Shown here in pieces: positions 44,840 through 54,336 of a stretch of DNA of 64,000 nt; positions within the stretch are counted from its first letter, which is position 1; each line of letters begins with the position of its first letter. Position numbers and translations under genes: made by a program. Under the pieces are notes generated by a model, which was not told the DNA's origin, did no database searches, and worked only from the letters and a program-made list of their open reading frames with translations. The DNA is from Arthrobacter sp. OY3WO11 (lineage in GTDB: Bacteria; Actinomycetota; Actinomycetes; Actinomycetales; Micrococcaceae): positions 2,218,715-2,282,714 of the forward strand of contig NZ_LWLP01000001.1 of NCBI RefSeq assembly GCF_001641125.1. Reading direction: 5' to 3'.

Positions 44840-45766
44840 ATGCTTAGCCGTATTGCCGAGTCCCTATTCTGGATCGGCCGTTATGTGGAGCGTGCGGACG
44901 GCACCGCCCGCATCCTTGACGTCCACCTTGAGCGGCTCAACCACCTGCCCATGGACGAGCGCAAGAGCGTGGCCCAGGAACTCCTCGCGGTCATGGGCGC
45001 ACGCCCGCAGAGCGAGGACTTCGGCCTGCCCGAGCTTCTCCACGCACTGGCCTATGACAAGACCAGCGCCACCTCCATTGCCGGGTCCTTGGGCGCTGCC
45101 CGGGAGAACGCCCGGCGCGCCCGGGAAACTGTCTCCTCAGGCCTGTGGGAAAGCCTCAACACCACCTATTACGGGCTGAGCCAGCACCGCAAGGACGTGG
45201 TTGGCACCTACCGGTTCTGCAACTGGACCCTGGAACGGACCGCCATGGTCAGCGGCCTTGCGGACACCACCGTCAGCCACGACGAAAGCTGGCTCTTCCT
45301 GGTGCTGGGCCGGTCCCTCGAACGCGCGGACATGACCGCCCGCATGCTCTCCACCCGGGACGTGCTCTCCGCCGGGATGTCCTGGGTCAACATGCTCCGC
45401 TGCGCCGGGGCGTACGAGTCCTTCCTGCGTACCCGCCGTGCAGCCTTCGGCGACCAGCACGCCGCCGAGTTCCTGCTGTTGGACCGGCTCTTCCCGCGCT
45501 CCATCGTCTACGCACTGCGCGACGCCGACGAGTGCCTGGCCAAGTTGGATCCCTCCGCCCAGCGGGTGGGGTTCATCAACGACGCGCGGCGGATCGTGGG
45601 CCAGGCCCGGACGTTCCTTGAGTTCCACCGGACGGATGACCTGATGTCCGAGCTCCCGGAGCACATGGAGCGCGTGCAGAAAGCCGTAGCGCAGGCGTCG
45701 GACGCCATTTCCCGTAAGTACTTCAATCAGGCGGATGAACTGGCCTGGGTGGGAGAAGTTTCATGA
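44840..45766 (+). CDS. alpha-E domain protein
   Basis: A 308-residue, mostly helical protein of the DUF403 family. Marks are MLSRIAESLFWIGRYVERAD, ARENARRARETVS, LWESLNTTYYGL and FLVLGRSLERADMTARM. It is known only as a companion of ATP-grasp and transglutaminase genes, with repeated charged helices. AGGAGG lies ahead of the ATG, and its stop overlaps the transglutaminase start by four bases. Confidence 0.87.
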   Translation: MLSRIAESLFWIGRYVERADGTARILDVHLERLNHLPMDERKSVAQELLAVMGARPQSEDFGLPELLHALAYDKTSATSIAGSLGAARENARRARETVSSGLWESLNTTYYGLSQHRKDVVGTYRFCNWTLERTAMVSGLADTTVSHDESWLFLVLGRSLERADMTARMLSTRDVLSAGMSWVNMLRCAGAYESFLRTRRAAFGDQHAAEFLLLDRLFPRSIVYALRDADECLAKLDPSAQRVGFINDARRIVGQARTFLEFHRTDDLMSELPEHMERVQKAVAQASDAISRKYFNQADELAWVGEVS

Positions 45767-46614
45767 CCCGGCTGAGCATCGTCCATAAGACGGCCTACAA
45801 GTACAACAAGCGGGTTACCCTGTCCTACAACGAGGCACGGATGACCCCGCTCACCGATTCCCAGCAGGTGGTGCTGGAATCGGTGGTCAAGGTGTCGCCG
45901 TCGCAGGCCGCCGTCAGCACCTACCGCGACTACTGGGGCACCAGGGTCACGGCGTTCGACATGCAGATGCCGCACGAACACCTTGAAGTGGTCTCCAACA
46001 TCACGGTTGAAGTCCACCGGGCCGAGAAGATCCCGGCCGAGGCGGACATTGCCGGCTGGGATGTCCTTGCTTCACCGGAAACGCTCAACACGTTCAGCGA
46101 CTGGCTGCCGCAGTCCAGGCTGAGCGGTCCGGGGGACGAAGTCCTGGGCATCATTCCCGGCGTGGTGGCCGGGAAAAACCCGCACGAGGCCGCCATGGCC
46201 GTGTTTGAGTGGATGCGCGGCGAGATGACCTACATGTCCGGTTCGACGGCGGTGACCACCAACGCGGAAGAGGCATGGGGCCAGCGCCAGGGTGTTTGCC
46301 AGGACCTGGCGCACCTGGCGATTGGTGCACTGCGCAGCTGCGGGATCCCGGCACGGTACGTGTCCGGCTACCTGCACCCGCGGTCCAGTGCCGGGATCGG
46401 CGAGACAGTGGCGGGGCAGTCACACGCCTGGCTGGAATTCTGGGACGGTGACTGGCGCAGCTGGGACCCCACCAACCACAAGCCCGCCGGCGACTTCCAC
46501 GTCACGGTGGCCCGGGGGCGGGATTACCGTGACGTGCCGCCACTGAAGGGCATCCTGTCCGGCGGCGGCGGCTCGGCGCTGAGCGTCAGCGTGGAGATCA
46601 CGCAGCTCGCCTGA
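45763..46614 (+). CDS. transglutaminase-like cysteine protease
   Basis: A 283-residue protein with an N-terminal beta-rich domain (residues about 1-100, the BACT_TGLUT_N type) and a transglutaminase fold. The triad is Cys in QGVCQDLAH, His in QSHAWLEF and Asp in SWDPTNHK. Such proteins break or form isopeptide-like bonds, so it could reverse or extend the ATP-grasp product. ATG overlaps the previous gene by four bases. It is the last gene of the cassette. Confidence 0.88.
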   Translation: MTRLSIVHKTAYKYNKRVTLSYNEARMTPLTDSQQVVLESVVKVSPSQAAVSTYRDYWGTRVTAFDMQMPHEHLEVVSNITVEVHRAEKIPAEADIAGWDVLASPETLNTFSDWLPQSRLSGPGDEVLGIIPGVVAGKNPHEAAMAVFEWMRGEMTYMSGSTAVTTNAEEAWGQRQGVCQDLAHLAIGALRSCGIPARYVSGYLHPRSSAGIGETVAGQSHAWLEFWDGDWRSWDPTNHKPAGDFHVTVARGRDYRDVPPLKGILSGGGGSALSVSVEITQLA

Positions 46615-46745
46615 CCAGCGAGCCTGCCGAGCCGCGCTCTTGCTGAGGGCGGCCGAAGTTTGAAGCGCCGGTCAACCAGGCCCTTCACCGACTTTTCCGC
46701 GTCCAACCGGGCAGCAAATTCGCCGGGCGCTACACGGACCTGACG

Positions 46746-47135
46746 TTACGGCCCTGTGTGAAGGACGGACCCGCCCAGGGTTTCCTGGATGAGGTTCGGG
46801 TCCTCACTTACCACGGTCCAGTTTTTGCCGACGTTGACGGCACGTTGCCCAGCCGGCTTCCAAAGATCCAGCTGCGACTCCAAGTGCACGTCGTCGGTGT
46901 AGATCGCAAGGTAGGTGAACTCACTGCAGCTTCCGGAGGAGGCAGAGAATTTGGAAGGGGGCGTGTCCAGCATCAGCTCCTGGCATACCAGGCCTGCAGA
47001 TTCCACGGCTTGCTTCAAGTCACCTATCGACTCAAACGTTCCGCCATCCTCCGGCGGCGTGGCGTCGGAAGTAGAGCAAGACGCTAAGAAGAGAGCAAGG
47101 AAAGCTGTGGCAGTGCCCATTGCGAGTCGGTTCAT
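46746..47135 (-). CDS. small lipoprotein of unknown function
   Basis: A 129-residue exported lipoprotein. The signal peptide ends at the lipobox LASC (residues about 17-20), and then a Thr/Pro-rich linker follows. The mature part has Cys in VCQELML and GSCSEF, possibly one disulfide. I do not recognise a family. GGGGACC sits ahead of ATG 47135. The flanking DNA has no obvious partner genes. Confidence 0.68.
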   Translation of the reverse strand: MNRLAMGTATAFLALFLASCSTSDATPPEDGGTFESIGDLKQAVESAGLVCQELMLDTPPSKFSASSGSCSEFTYLAIYTDDVHLESQLDLWKPAGQRAVNVGKNWTVVSEDPNLIQETLGGSVLHTGP

Positions 47136-47319
47136 ATCTGGTCCCCATTTCAGAAGTCGTCCCGTCGTCCCAGCCTACGATGATCCGCGCGCGCCGCGCG
47201 TTCAGGGCATCCTCGCGTACGCGCCCAGACCGATTAACGGTGCACCCGGTACCGCAGGTAGAGCATCCGGTTGCCCTGAATCACCACGTCAGGATCACGG
47301 CGGGGGCAGTGCGGCGGTG

Positions 47320-47787
47320 CTACTCCTGGGCAGTCCTAATGGCGCCGCTGAGCTGGGTCCACCAGGTCATGGGCTCAGTCACCCTGAAGCGGCGGCCGGT
47401 GATGGTGTCCGGGGTGATGCGCACGAACACATCCTTCTTGCCGGCCTGCCACGGGAAAAGGAAGAGTTGCGTGGTGTCCAGGACCTGTTCCGTTCCGGTG
47501 ACGACGGCGGCCGTCCCCTTTACCACCACGCTCCAGGCCAGGCCGGTGTCAGGATCCACTCCGTCGGCTTCCACGGCCACCGCAGCGTCCTCAGAGGCTC
47601 CGGAGAGCTTGGTTCCTTCACTCGTGCGGAACACCAGGGTGCCGCCGTCCACCGTGTAGTTGATGGGGAAAATATCCGGCCTGCCTGAGACCAGGACGGC
47701 CAGCCTGCCGACGGACACGTTCCGGAGCATGGCCCAGCACTCGTGGTGTTCAAGATTCTGCACTTCAGATATCGGTTCGCCGCTCAT
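47320..47787 (-). CDS. pyridoxamine 5'-phosphate oxidase-fold flavin-binding protein
   Basis: A 155-residue split-barrel protein. The family pattern CWAMLRNVSVGRLAVLV, PDIFPINYTVDGGTLVFRTSEGTKLSG and AWSVVVKGTAAVV is clear. Members bind FMN or F420 and act as small reductases or flavin carriers. The substrate is not known. It starts 15 bases after the end of the zinc-ribbon SDR gene, which lies upstream on the same strand. Confidence 0.85.
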   Translation of the reverse strand: MSGEPISEVQNLEHHECWAMLRNVSVGRLAVLVSGRPDIFPINYTVDGGTLVFRTSEGTKLSGASEDAAVAVEADGVDPDTGLAWSVVVKGTAAVVTGTEQVLDTTQLFLFPWQAGKKDVFVRITPDTITGRRFRVTEPMTWWTQLSGAIRTAQE

Positions 47788-47802
47788 GCCGCGAGCTTAC
47801 CC

Positions 47803-49254
47803 TCACCAGGGGCTGGGTTTGTAGTCCTTCAAGAACACCCCGTACTGGTCCTCCCCGTTCTCGCCCATGACGATGGGATCGTAGACGCGGGCGGCGCCGT
47901 CCACAAGGTCCAGGGGCGCGTGGAAGCCTTCCTCCATGAGCCTGACCTTGGTGAAGTGCGGACGCTCATCGGTGATCCAGCCCGTGTCCACCGCGGTCAT
48001 CAGGATGCCGTCGCTGTCCAGCATCTCCTGGGCGCTGGTGCGCGTCATCATGTTGAGCGCTGCCTTGGCCATGTTGGTGTGCGGGTGGCCGGGGCCCTTA
48101 TAGGCGCGGGAGAACTGGCCTTCCATGGCGGAGACGTTCACGATGTACTTGCGCCGGGCTGTGGAACGCTTCATGGCGCCGCGCAGCCGGCTCACCAGCA
48201 GGAAGGGCGCCGTCACGTTGCAAAGCTGCACCTCAAGCATTTCCAGCGGATCCACCTCGTCCACCACCTGGGTCCAGCTGTTAATGGTGGCCAGGTCCGG
48301 AACCAGGCCACCGGCGTCGATAGCCGTTCCGGAGGCGATCCGCTCCAGTGATGCGGAACCGGTGGACAGCGCCAGGGACGTGATGGCGTCTCCGGCCAGG
48401 ACCGGGTGTTCGGTGACGCTGCTGGCCAGCGCCAGGGGGTGCTTATCATGGGCGTGGCCGAACGTCACCAATTCGGGGCCGCCGTTTGCCTGCTCCAGCG
48501 CTGCCGGCAGGGGCTCGTCCTCGGCATCCACCAACGGCTTGTAGGCATTGCCGGACCGGCGGACGGTCTGGGCCGCGTTGTTGATGATGATGTCCAGCGG
48601 GCCCGACTCATTGAGGGAGTCCGTTAGGGCCATCACCTGGGCGGGATCGCGCAGGTCGATGCCCACAATCCGGAGCCGGTGCAGCCACTCTCCGCTGTCC
48701 TCCATCGCGGCGAACCGGCGGGCGGCATCTTTGGGGAACCGCGTGGTGATGGTGGTGTGGGCACCGTCGCGCAGCAGCCGAAGCGCGATGTACATCCCGA
48801 TTTTGGCCCGCCCGCCGGTGAGTAGGGCTCGGCGGCCGGTGAGGTCGGTCCGGGCGTCCCGCTTGCTGTGGCTGAAGGCCGCGCACTCCGGGCACAGCTG
48901 GTGGTAAAAGGCATCCACCTGCGTGTAGTGCTGCTTGCAGATGTAGCACGGGCGCGACCGGATGAGGTGTCCTGCGACTTTGCCGGTGGCCGAGGTGGCC
49001 AGCTTGTTTCCGCGGGTCTCGTCGTCGATCCGGTCGGGAGCGGCGGTAGCGGTCTGTGCCAGCACGGCTCGGTCTGCCTCGGAGATCAGGTCACGTTTGG
49101 TGACCCGCCGGTGCCTCTTGACGGCCTTGAACATCTTCCCTGTGGCGCGCCGCACTGAGATGTAGTCCGGGTGCTCCTCGTCATAGGCGTGGATGGTGTT
49201 CAGGACCTTGAGGCAGGCCTGGATTTCCTCAGGGGTCAGATCGGGGGAGCTCAT
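47803..49254 (-). CDS. SDR-family protein with an N-terminal zinc ribbon
   Basis: A 483-residue oxidoreductase about twice the usual SDR length. Residues 1-135 form a charged helix-rich region ending in a zinc ribbon: Cys103, Cys106, Cys121 and Cys124. The Rossmann motif is TGGRAKIG (about 146-153) and beta-4 ends NNAAQT. The serine is in VNVSAMEG, but the tyrosine of the YxxxK site is Thr (HTNMAKAAL), so proton transfer must differ or the protein is not a normal dehydrogenase. Length and motifs match a family found in bacteria and plants that I know only by its annotation. Confidence 0.82.
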   Translation of the reverse strand: MSSPDLTPEEIQACLKVLNTIHAYDEEHPDYISVRRATGKMFKAVKRHRRVTKRDLISEADRAVLAQTATAAPDRIDDETRGNKLATSATGKVAGHLIRSRPCYICKQHYTQVDAFYHQLCPECAAFSHSKRDARTDLTGRRALLTGGRAKIGMYIALRLLRDGAHTTITTRFPKDAARRFAAMEDSGEWLHRLRIVGIDLRDPAQVMALTDSLNESGPLDIIINNAAQTVRRSGNAYKPLVDAEDEPLPAALEQANGGPELVTFGHAHDKHPLALASSVTEHPVLAGDAITSLALSTGSASLERIASGTAIDAGGLVPDLATINSWTQVVDEVDPLEMLEVQLCNVTAPFLLVSRLRGAMKRSTARRKYIVNVSAMEGQFSRAYKGPGHPHTNMAKAALNMMTRTSAQEMLDSDGILMTAVDTGWITDERPHFTKVRLMEEGFHAPLDLVDGAARVYDPIVMGENGEDQYGVFLKDYKPSPW

Positions 49255-49324
49255 TGTACCGATTTTACAGCCTGGGACACTGCCGGCCGCACCTGTGGAG
49301 GCGGGCCGGCCCTCGGGTGAGGCG

Positions 49325-50734
49325 CTAGATCCTGGCCCCCGGCGCAGCGTCGGCAGCAGCAGCCGCAGCGTGCGTCTCGGCCACCCTGTCTACGGATTCC
49401 TGCAGATCGGGGTACTGGCCCGCCGCCGCCTTGACCGCGTTGGGGACAAGGTGGAGGTTCCGGGCAGCAAGCTGGCGCTCCTCGTCAGTGGGTTCGGGAA
49501 CGGTCTGCCCCTTGGCAAGGACCGTAATGCCGGACTCTGTGACCTTGAAGCCGCGGGCACGGTCCAGCTCAGCGTCCAGCCCGATCGCCGCCCCTGCGGG
49601 CACCTTGACGTTCTTGTCGATGATAGCCCGGTTGACAACGGCGCCCGCGCCGATCTGCACCTTGTCCATCAGGACGGAATCGATAACCCGGCTGCTGGTG
49701 GCCACGTAGACGTCGTTGGACAGGACCGAGCCCTCCACGATGCCGCCGGAAATCACCACGCCGCTGGAGACAATCGAATCCAGCGCGGTGCCCACCGTGT
49801 TGTTCTGGCCGCGCACGAATTTCGCCGGCGGGGAGATGCTCTGCCTCGTGTAAATGGGCCACTCGGAGTTGTAGAGATTGAAGACCGGCAGCGGGGAAAT
49901 CAGGTCCATGTGGGCGTCGTAGAAAGAGTCGATGGTGCCCACATCCCGCCAGTAGGTGCGGTCACGCTCGGTGGAGCCGGGAATGTCGTTGAGGGTGAAG
50001 TCGTAAACATCGGCTTCGCCCTGGTTGACGAAGTAGGGGATGATGTCCCCGCCCATGTCGTGCTTGGTGTCCAGCCGCTCGGCGTCGACATGGAGGGCGG
50101 CCACCAAAGCGTCGGCGTCAAAGACGTAGTTGCCCATGGAGGCCAGGAACTGCGAGGGATCGGCAGCGAGGCCCGGAGTGCTGGAGGGCTTTTCCACGAA
50201 CGCCGAAATCTTCTGCGGGTTGTCCTGGTCCACCTCGATCACGCCGAACTGGTCCGCCATGTGCAGGGGCTGCCGGACGGCGGCAACCGTTGCCTTGGCG
50301 CCGCTGTTGACGTGCTGCTCCACCATCTGCGCGAAGTCCATGCGGTAGACGTGATCGGCGCCGACCACCACCACGATGTCCGGGTTGGCGTCATGGATCA
50401 GGTTCAGGGACTGGTAGATGGCGTTGGCGCTGCCCAGGAACCAGCTCTTGCCCACACGCTGCTGCGCGGGCACCGAGGCGACGTAGTTGCCCAGCTGGGT
50501 GGACATGCGCCAGGTCTCCGAGATGTGGCGGTCAAGGCTGTGTGACTTGTACTGCGTCAGCACAACAATCTGCAGATAGCGCGAATTCACCAAGTTGGAC
50601 AGCGCGAAGTCGATCAGGCGGTAGCTCCCGGCGAAGGGAACAGCAGGTTTGGCCCGGTCTGCCGTCAATGGCATCAGTCTGTTTCCCTCGCCACCCGCGA
50701 GGACAATGGCCAGGACTTTTTTGTTCAACGGCAT
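49325..50734 (-). CDS. glgC: glucose-1-phosphate adenylyltransferase
   Basis: A 469-residue enzyme making ADP-glucose for glycogen. The N-terminal nucleotidyltransferase domain has [26 protein letters not shown], with the catalytic Asp in [11 protein letters not shown]. The C-terminal half has the left-handed beta-helix repeats ([31 protein letters not shown]). It is divergent from glgA. The leader holds a strong inverted repeat. Confidence 0.95.
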   Translation of the reverse strand: MPLNKKVLAIVLAGGEGNRLMPLTADRAKPAVPFAGSYRLIDFALSNLVNSRYLQIVVLTQYKSHSLDRHISETWRMSTQLGNYVASVPAQQRVGKSWFLGSANAIYQSLNLIHDANPDIVVVVGADHVYRMDFAQMVEQHVNSGAKATVAAVRQPLHMADQFGVIEVDQDNPQKISAFVEKPSSTPGLAADPSQFLASMGNYVFDADALVAALHVDAERLDTKHDMGGDIIPYFVNQGEADVYDFTLNDIPGSTERDRTYWRDVGTIDSFYDAHMDLISPLPVFNLYNSEWPIYTRQSISPPAKFVRGQNNTVGTALDSIVSSGVVISGGIVEGSVLSNDVYVATSSRVIDSVLMDKVQIGAGAVVNRAIIDKNVKVPAGAAIGLDAELDRARGFKVTESGITVLAKGQTVPEPTDEERQLAARNLHLVPNAVKAAAGQYPDLQESVDRVAETHAAAAAADAAPGARI

Positions 50735-50767
50735 GATGGTCGCTCCTGTACGCCTTCGTAACTCCCC

Positions 50768-50796
50768 AAGACAGTCCGGTACGCCCGGACTGTCTT
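50768..50796. promoter_or_regulatory. 12-bp inverted repeat between glgC and glgA
   Basis: AAGACAGTCCGG and its exact complement enclose five bases (TACGC). It lies 34 bases ahead of the glgC ATG and 32 bases before the glgA start, so one protein bound here could control both genes. In RNA it would also form a stable hairpin. Confidence 0.55.
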
Positions 50797-50828
50797 CACA
50801 CTAGAACAGTTAAGCGGGAAGGACTACC

Positions 50829-52043
50829 TTGGGTCTTGTGCGAATAGACATTGTGACCAAAGAGTTCCCGCCGGAGATCTACGGTGGCGCCGGAGTCCAC
50901 GTGGCCGAATTGAGCAGGGTGCTTAGTAAGCATGTTGACCTGCAGGTTCGTGCTTTTGGGGCTCCCCGCGACACCGACTATCATGGCGCCACCGTAACGT
51001 CCTACCAGGTGCCGGATGACCTTGGCGGAGCCAACGCCGCGGTTCAGACCCTCGGTGTGGACCTGCGGATTGTCCCGGACGTGGAAGGCGCGGACGTGGT
51101 CCATTCGCACACGTGGTATGCCAACATGGCGGGGCACCTTGCCTCCCTGCTGCACGGTATCCCGCATGTCCTGAGCGCCCACAGCCTGGAGCCGCTGCGG
51201 CCCTGGAAGGCGGAGCAGCTCGGCGGCGGGTATGCGCTCTCGTCCTGGGTGGAGAAGACGGCGTACGAGGCAGCGGCAGCCATTATCGCGGTTTCGGAGG
51301 GCATGCGCCAGGACATCCTGCGCAGCTACCCGGACGTCGATCCGGAAAAGGTCCGGGTGGTCCACAACGGCATCGACGTCGAGCTGTGGCAACGTGACGA
51401 AAATGACGACGCCGTCCGCGCGCTGGGCATTGACCCCGCCAAGCCCAGCGTGGTCTTTGTGGGCAGGAACACGCGCCAGAAGGGCGTGCCCTACCTCCTC
51501 CGCGCGGCGGCAAAGCTGCCTGCCGATGTTCAACTGGTCCTGTGCCTGGGCGCCGCGGACACTCCCGAACTTGCCGCCGAAACGGCACGGCTTATTGAGG
51601 AGCTGCAAAGCCAGCGGACCGGCGTGGTGCTCATTGAGCGGATGCTGCCGCGCCACGAGCTCATCCAGGTGCTCAGCCACGCGACCGCCTTTGCCTGCCC
51701 CTCCATCTACGAGCCGCTCGGCATCGTCAACCTGGAGGCCATGGCGTGCGGCGCAGCGGTGGTTGCCAGCGCCACCGGCGGAATTCCGGAGGTGGTGGAG
51801 CATGGCCAGACGGGCCTCCTGGTCGACCTCGAGCAGGTCACCGACGGCACCGGAACGCCGCTCGATCCGGAGAAGTTCGTGACCGAATTCGCGGCAGCCC
51901 TCACCGAGGTGGTCTCCGACCCGGAGCGCGCCCGCGCCATGGGCCAGGCTGGCCGGCTGCGTGCCGAGAAGCACTTCTCCTGGGAATCCATCACCGAAAC
52001 CACCCTCGAGGTGTACCGCTCCGTGCTTCCTGCCCGCAGCTAG
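50829..52043 (+). CDS. glgA: glycogen synthase, GT4 type
   Basis: A 404-residue glycosyltransferase. Marks are EFPPEIYGGAGVHV at the N-terminus, DVVHSHTWYAN, GGGYALSSWVE, the GTB acceptor-donor motif FACPSIYEPLGIVNLEAMACG and GIPEVVEHG. This is the actinobacterial GlgA/GlgM-like form, which adds glucose from ADP-glucose to glycogen or maltose-1-phosphate. TTG 50829 is chosen because GGGAAGGA lies five to six bases ahead; GTG 50838 is too far. Confidence 0.92.
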   Translation: MGLVRIDIVTKEFPPEIYGGAGVHVAELSRVLSKHVDLQVRAFGAPRDTDYHGATVTSYQVPDDLGGANAAVQTLGVDLRIVPDVEGADVVHSHTWYANMAGHLASLLHGIPHVLSAHSLEPLRPWKAEQLGGGYALSSWVEKTAYEAAAAIIAVSEGMRQDILRSYPDVDPEKVRVVHNGIDVELWQRDENDDAVRALGIDPAKPSVVFVGRNTRQKGVPYLLRAAAKLPADVQLVLCLGAADTPELAAETARLIEELQSQRTGVVLIERMLPRHELIQVLSHATAFACPSIYEPLGIVNLEAMACGAAVVASATGGIPEVVEHGQTGLLVDLEQVTDGTGTPLDPEKFVTEFAAALTEVVSDPERARAMGQAGRLRAEKHFSWESITETTLEVYRSVLPARS

Positions 52044-52062
52044 TAATTCTTCGCAAATATCG

Positions 52063-52104
52063 ACGACGGCGCCGCTTCCCTCGCGGGGGGAGCGGCGCCG
52101 TCGT
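52063..52104. terminator. hairpin terminator between glgA and the acyl-CoA oxidase
   Basis: A 14-bp perfect stem ACGACGGCGCCGCT closes on a TCCC/GGGG-paired loop, with TTGTT at the end. The genes are convergent. Confidence 0.8.
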
Positions 52105-52126
52105 TGTTCATGAGGCCAGCGGACGG

Positions 52127-54238
52127 TCAGTTGCGCTTGGCCGCGGCCGTCCTGGCCAGCTGTACCTTCTCGTCCACGGGGGCCTGGCCGCTGGCCCTCT
52201 GGCTGCGGAAGTAGGCCCGTGCCTCGTCCTGCCGTTCCTTCTCGGCGCCTGTGGCCACGGCGGCGCGCACATGGTCATCGCCGTAACCGAACGCTTCCAC
52301 GAGGTCCAGGGCGTGCGGCCGGATCTTCACCAGCAGCCTGTTGATGTATTCGCCCACCGTCCGGCCACGCTGCATGGAGAGGCGCCCGTTCATGAGGTAC
52401 CAGGAGAGGTTCTTCTCGATCAGCGACAGGCCGAAGAGGTCCCGCAGCCAGGTCAGGACCAGCTTGGTTCCGGGATCTTCCATTTCGCGGAGCGCGTCCG
52501 TGAAGGCCTCCCATTGCAGGAGCTCGGCGTGCGCTTGGGCGGCGTCGATGAGTTCGTTCTGGTGCCGGTTGAACAGCGCGGCGCCCTTCTCCTGGGAGAG
52601 CCTGTTGCTGCCCCGGAGCGAGCCCGCTGCCTCTGCCACCATGGTCTGCACCCGGTCAGTGAGCAGCGCACGCTGGCCTTCCTCGTCGCGCAGGGCGATG
52701 GCAGCCCGCTGCACGGAACCGGTGTCGGCCATGAACTGGGCAACCTGGCGCAAACCGGTCCGATGGATTGCGGCGCCGGTGGCCTGCCCCACCACGTAAC
52801 GGGCCAGGACACCGAAGTCCACGTTCCGGAATTCCTTGGCGTAGTCAGCCAGAAGGCGCTTGGCCACCAGTTGCAGCAGCACCGTGTTGTCACCTTCGAA
52901 CGTGGCGTAGACGTCCAGGTCTGCCCGCAATGAGGCGAAGCGGTTTTCGATCAGGAAGCCGGCGCCTCCGCAGGCTTCCCGGCATTCCTGCAGGGTGTCC
53001 AGCGCATGCCAGGTGCTCAGGGCCTTCAGTGCGGCAGCCAGGGTTTCCAGGTCCTGGCGGTCCTCGTCCGTGTCGTGGGCGCCTGAGAAGACGTCGTCGA
53101 ACTTCTCGAGCAGCTGCTCGTGGGCGAACCCGGCGGCGTAGGTGGTTGCGAGGCGCGTGAACAGGCGCCGCTGGTGCCGCTGGTAGTCGAGAAGGACTTC
53201 CTCATCGGTATGTGAGGAGGCGTTGAACTGGCGGCGTTCAGTGGCGTATCCGATGGCCGCCTTGAGAGCCACTTTGGATGCCGCCACCGCAGCGCCGTCC
53301 AGCGATACCCGTCCCTGGACCAGTGTGCCGAGCATGGTGAAGAACCGGCGGCCGGGGCTGGCAATGGGCGACGAATAGGTTCCGTCAGGAGCAACGTCAC
53401 CGTAGCGGTTGAGAAGGTTGGTCCGGGGGATCCGGACGTTGGTGAAGTGCAGCCGGCCGTTGTCGATCCCATTGAGACCGCCCTTGATGCCATCGTCCTC
53501 ACCCCCGATTCCTGGCAGGAACTCCCTGGTCTCCGGATTCCGAAGGTCCACGTAGAAGGCATGGACGCCATGGTTCACTCCGCGGGTGACAAGCTGGGCG
53601 AACACCACGGCGCCCAGTCCGTCGGTGGCTGCATTGCCGATGTAATCCTTCCAGGCGGCGCGGAAGGGAGTGTGCACCACGAATTCCTCCGTGGACGGGT
53701 CATAGGTGGCGGTGGTCGCAATGCTGGCCACGTCCGAGCCGTGTCCCGTTTCGGTCATGGCGAAGCAGCCGGGAATGTCCAGGTTCATGATGCCGGGAAG
53801 CCAGGTGGCATGGTGTTCGGCAGTGCCGAGGTGCATGACTGCAGAGCCGAAAAGACCCCACTGCACCCCGGCCTTGATCTGCAGCGAAGGATCGGCCACC
53901 ACTAGTTCCTCGAAGCCGGCGATGTTGCCGCCGTGGTCGTCAGAACCGCCCAGCGCTGCCGGGAAAGCGCGGTGGACCGCTTCATTCTCCACCAGGTACC
54001 GCAGCTGTCCGAACACCCTTTTCCTGTGCTCGGTGTGGGTCAGGCCCTCGATCTTGTGGAGCTCGGGGCGGGCGGCAAGCTCCCGGGCCTGGAGCCGGAC
54101 ATCTGCCCACTTGCCCAGCAGTTGCCGGCCAAGTGCTTCCACGTCGACGGCGGGCTGGGCCCGGGAAGGCCCCGGTGCCGGTTTGGCAGCGGCGGGGCGC
54201 TGCCCCTTGCCGGCGGGACGGTCCACTACTTCAGTCAT
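52127..54238 (-). CDS. acyl-CoA oxidase (ACOX family)
   Basis: A 703-residue flavoprotein of the acyl-CoA dehydrogenase/oxidase superfamily. The FAD region is CFAMTETGHGSDVASIATTATYD, the central domain GGDDGIK-like stretch follows, and YATFEGDNTVLLQLVAKRLL carries the probable catalytic Glu. The length and the C-terminal ACOX domain set it apart from ordinary 390-residue dehydrogenases. It introduces the 2,3-double bond in acyl-CoA. GAAGGA precedes the ATG. It is upstream of nothing on its strand except the TetR gene, which is transcribed toward it. Confidence 0.9.
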   Translation of the reverse strand: MTEVVDRPAGKGQRPAAAKPAPGPSRAQPAVDVEALGRQLLGKWADVRLQARELAARPELHKIEGLTHTEHRKRVFGQLRYLVENEAVHRAFPAALGGSDDHGGNIAGFEELVVADPSLQIKAGVQWGLFGSAVMHLGTAEHHATWLPGIMNLDIPGCFAMTETGHGSDVASIATTATYDPSTEEFVVHTPFRAAWKDYIGNAATDGLGAVVFAQLVTRGVNHGVHAFYVDLRNPETREFLPGIGGEDDGIKGGLNGIDNGRLHFTNVRIPRTNLLNRYGDVAPDGTYSSPIASPGRRFFTMLGTLVQGRVSLDGAAVAASKVALKAAIGYATERRQFNASSHTDEEVLLDYQRHQRRLFTRLATTYAAGFAHEQLLEKFDDVFSGAHDTDEDRQDLETLAAALKALSTWHALDTLQECREACGGAGFLIENRFASLRADLDVYATFEGDNTVLLQLVAKRLLADYAKEFRNVDFGVLARYVVGQATGAAIHRTGLRQVAQFMADTGSVQRAAIALRDEEGQRALLTDRVQTMVAEAAGSLRGSNRLSQEKGAALFNRHQNELIDAAQAHAELLQWEAFTDALREMEDPGTKLVLTWLRDLFGLSLIEKNLSWYLMNGRLSMQRGRTVGEYINRLLVKIRPHALDLVEAFGYGDDHVRAAVATGAEKERQDEARAYFRSQRASGQAPVDEKVQLARTAAAKRN

Positions 54239-54336
54239 GTCAATGTCCTTCGTTGGTGCTGACAGTGCTTTGTGGTTTCAGGTGGTTGGTTACGTTGGCT
54301 GCGGGTGACGTTTGTTGTCCGGCGGGCAGTGCAGGG

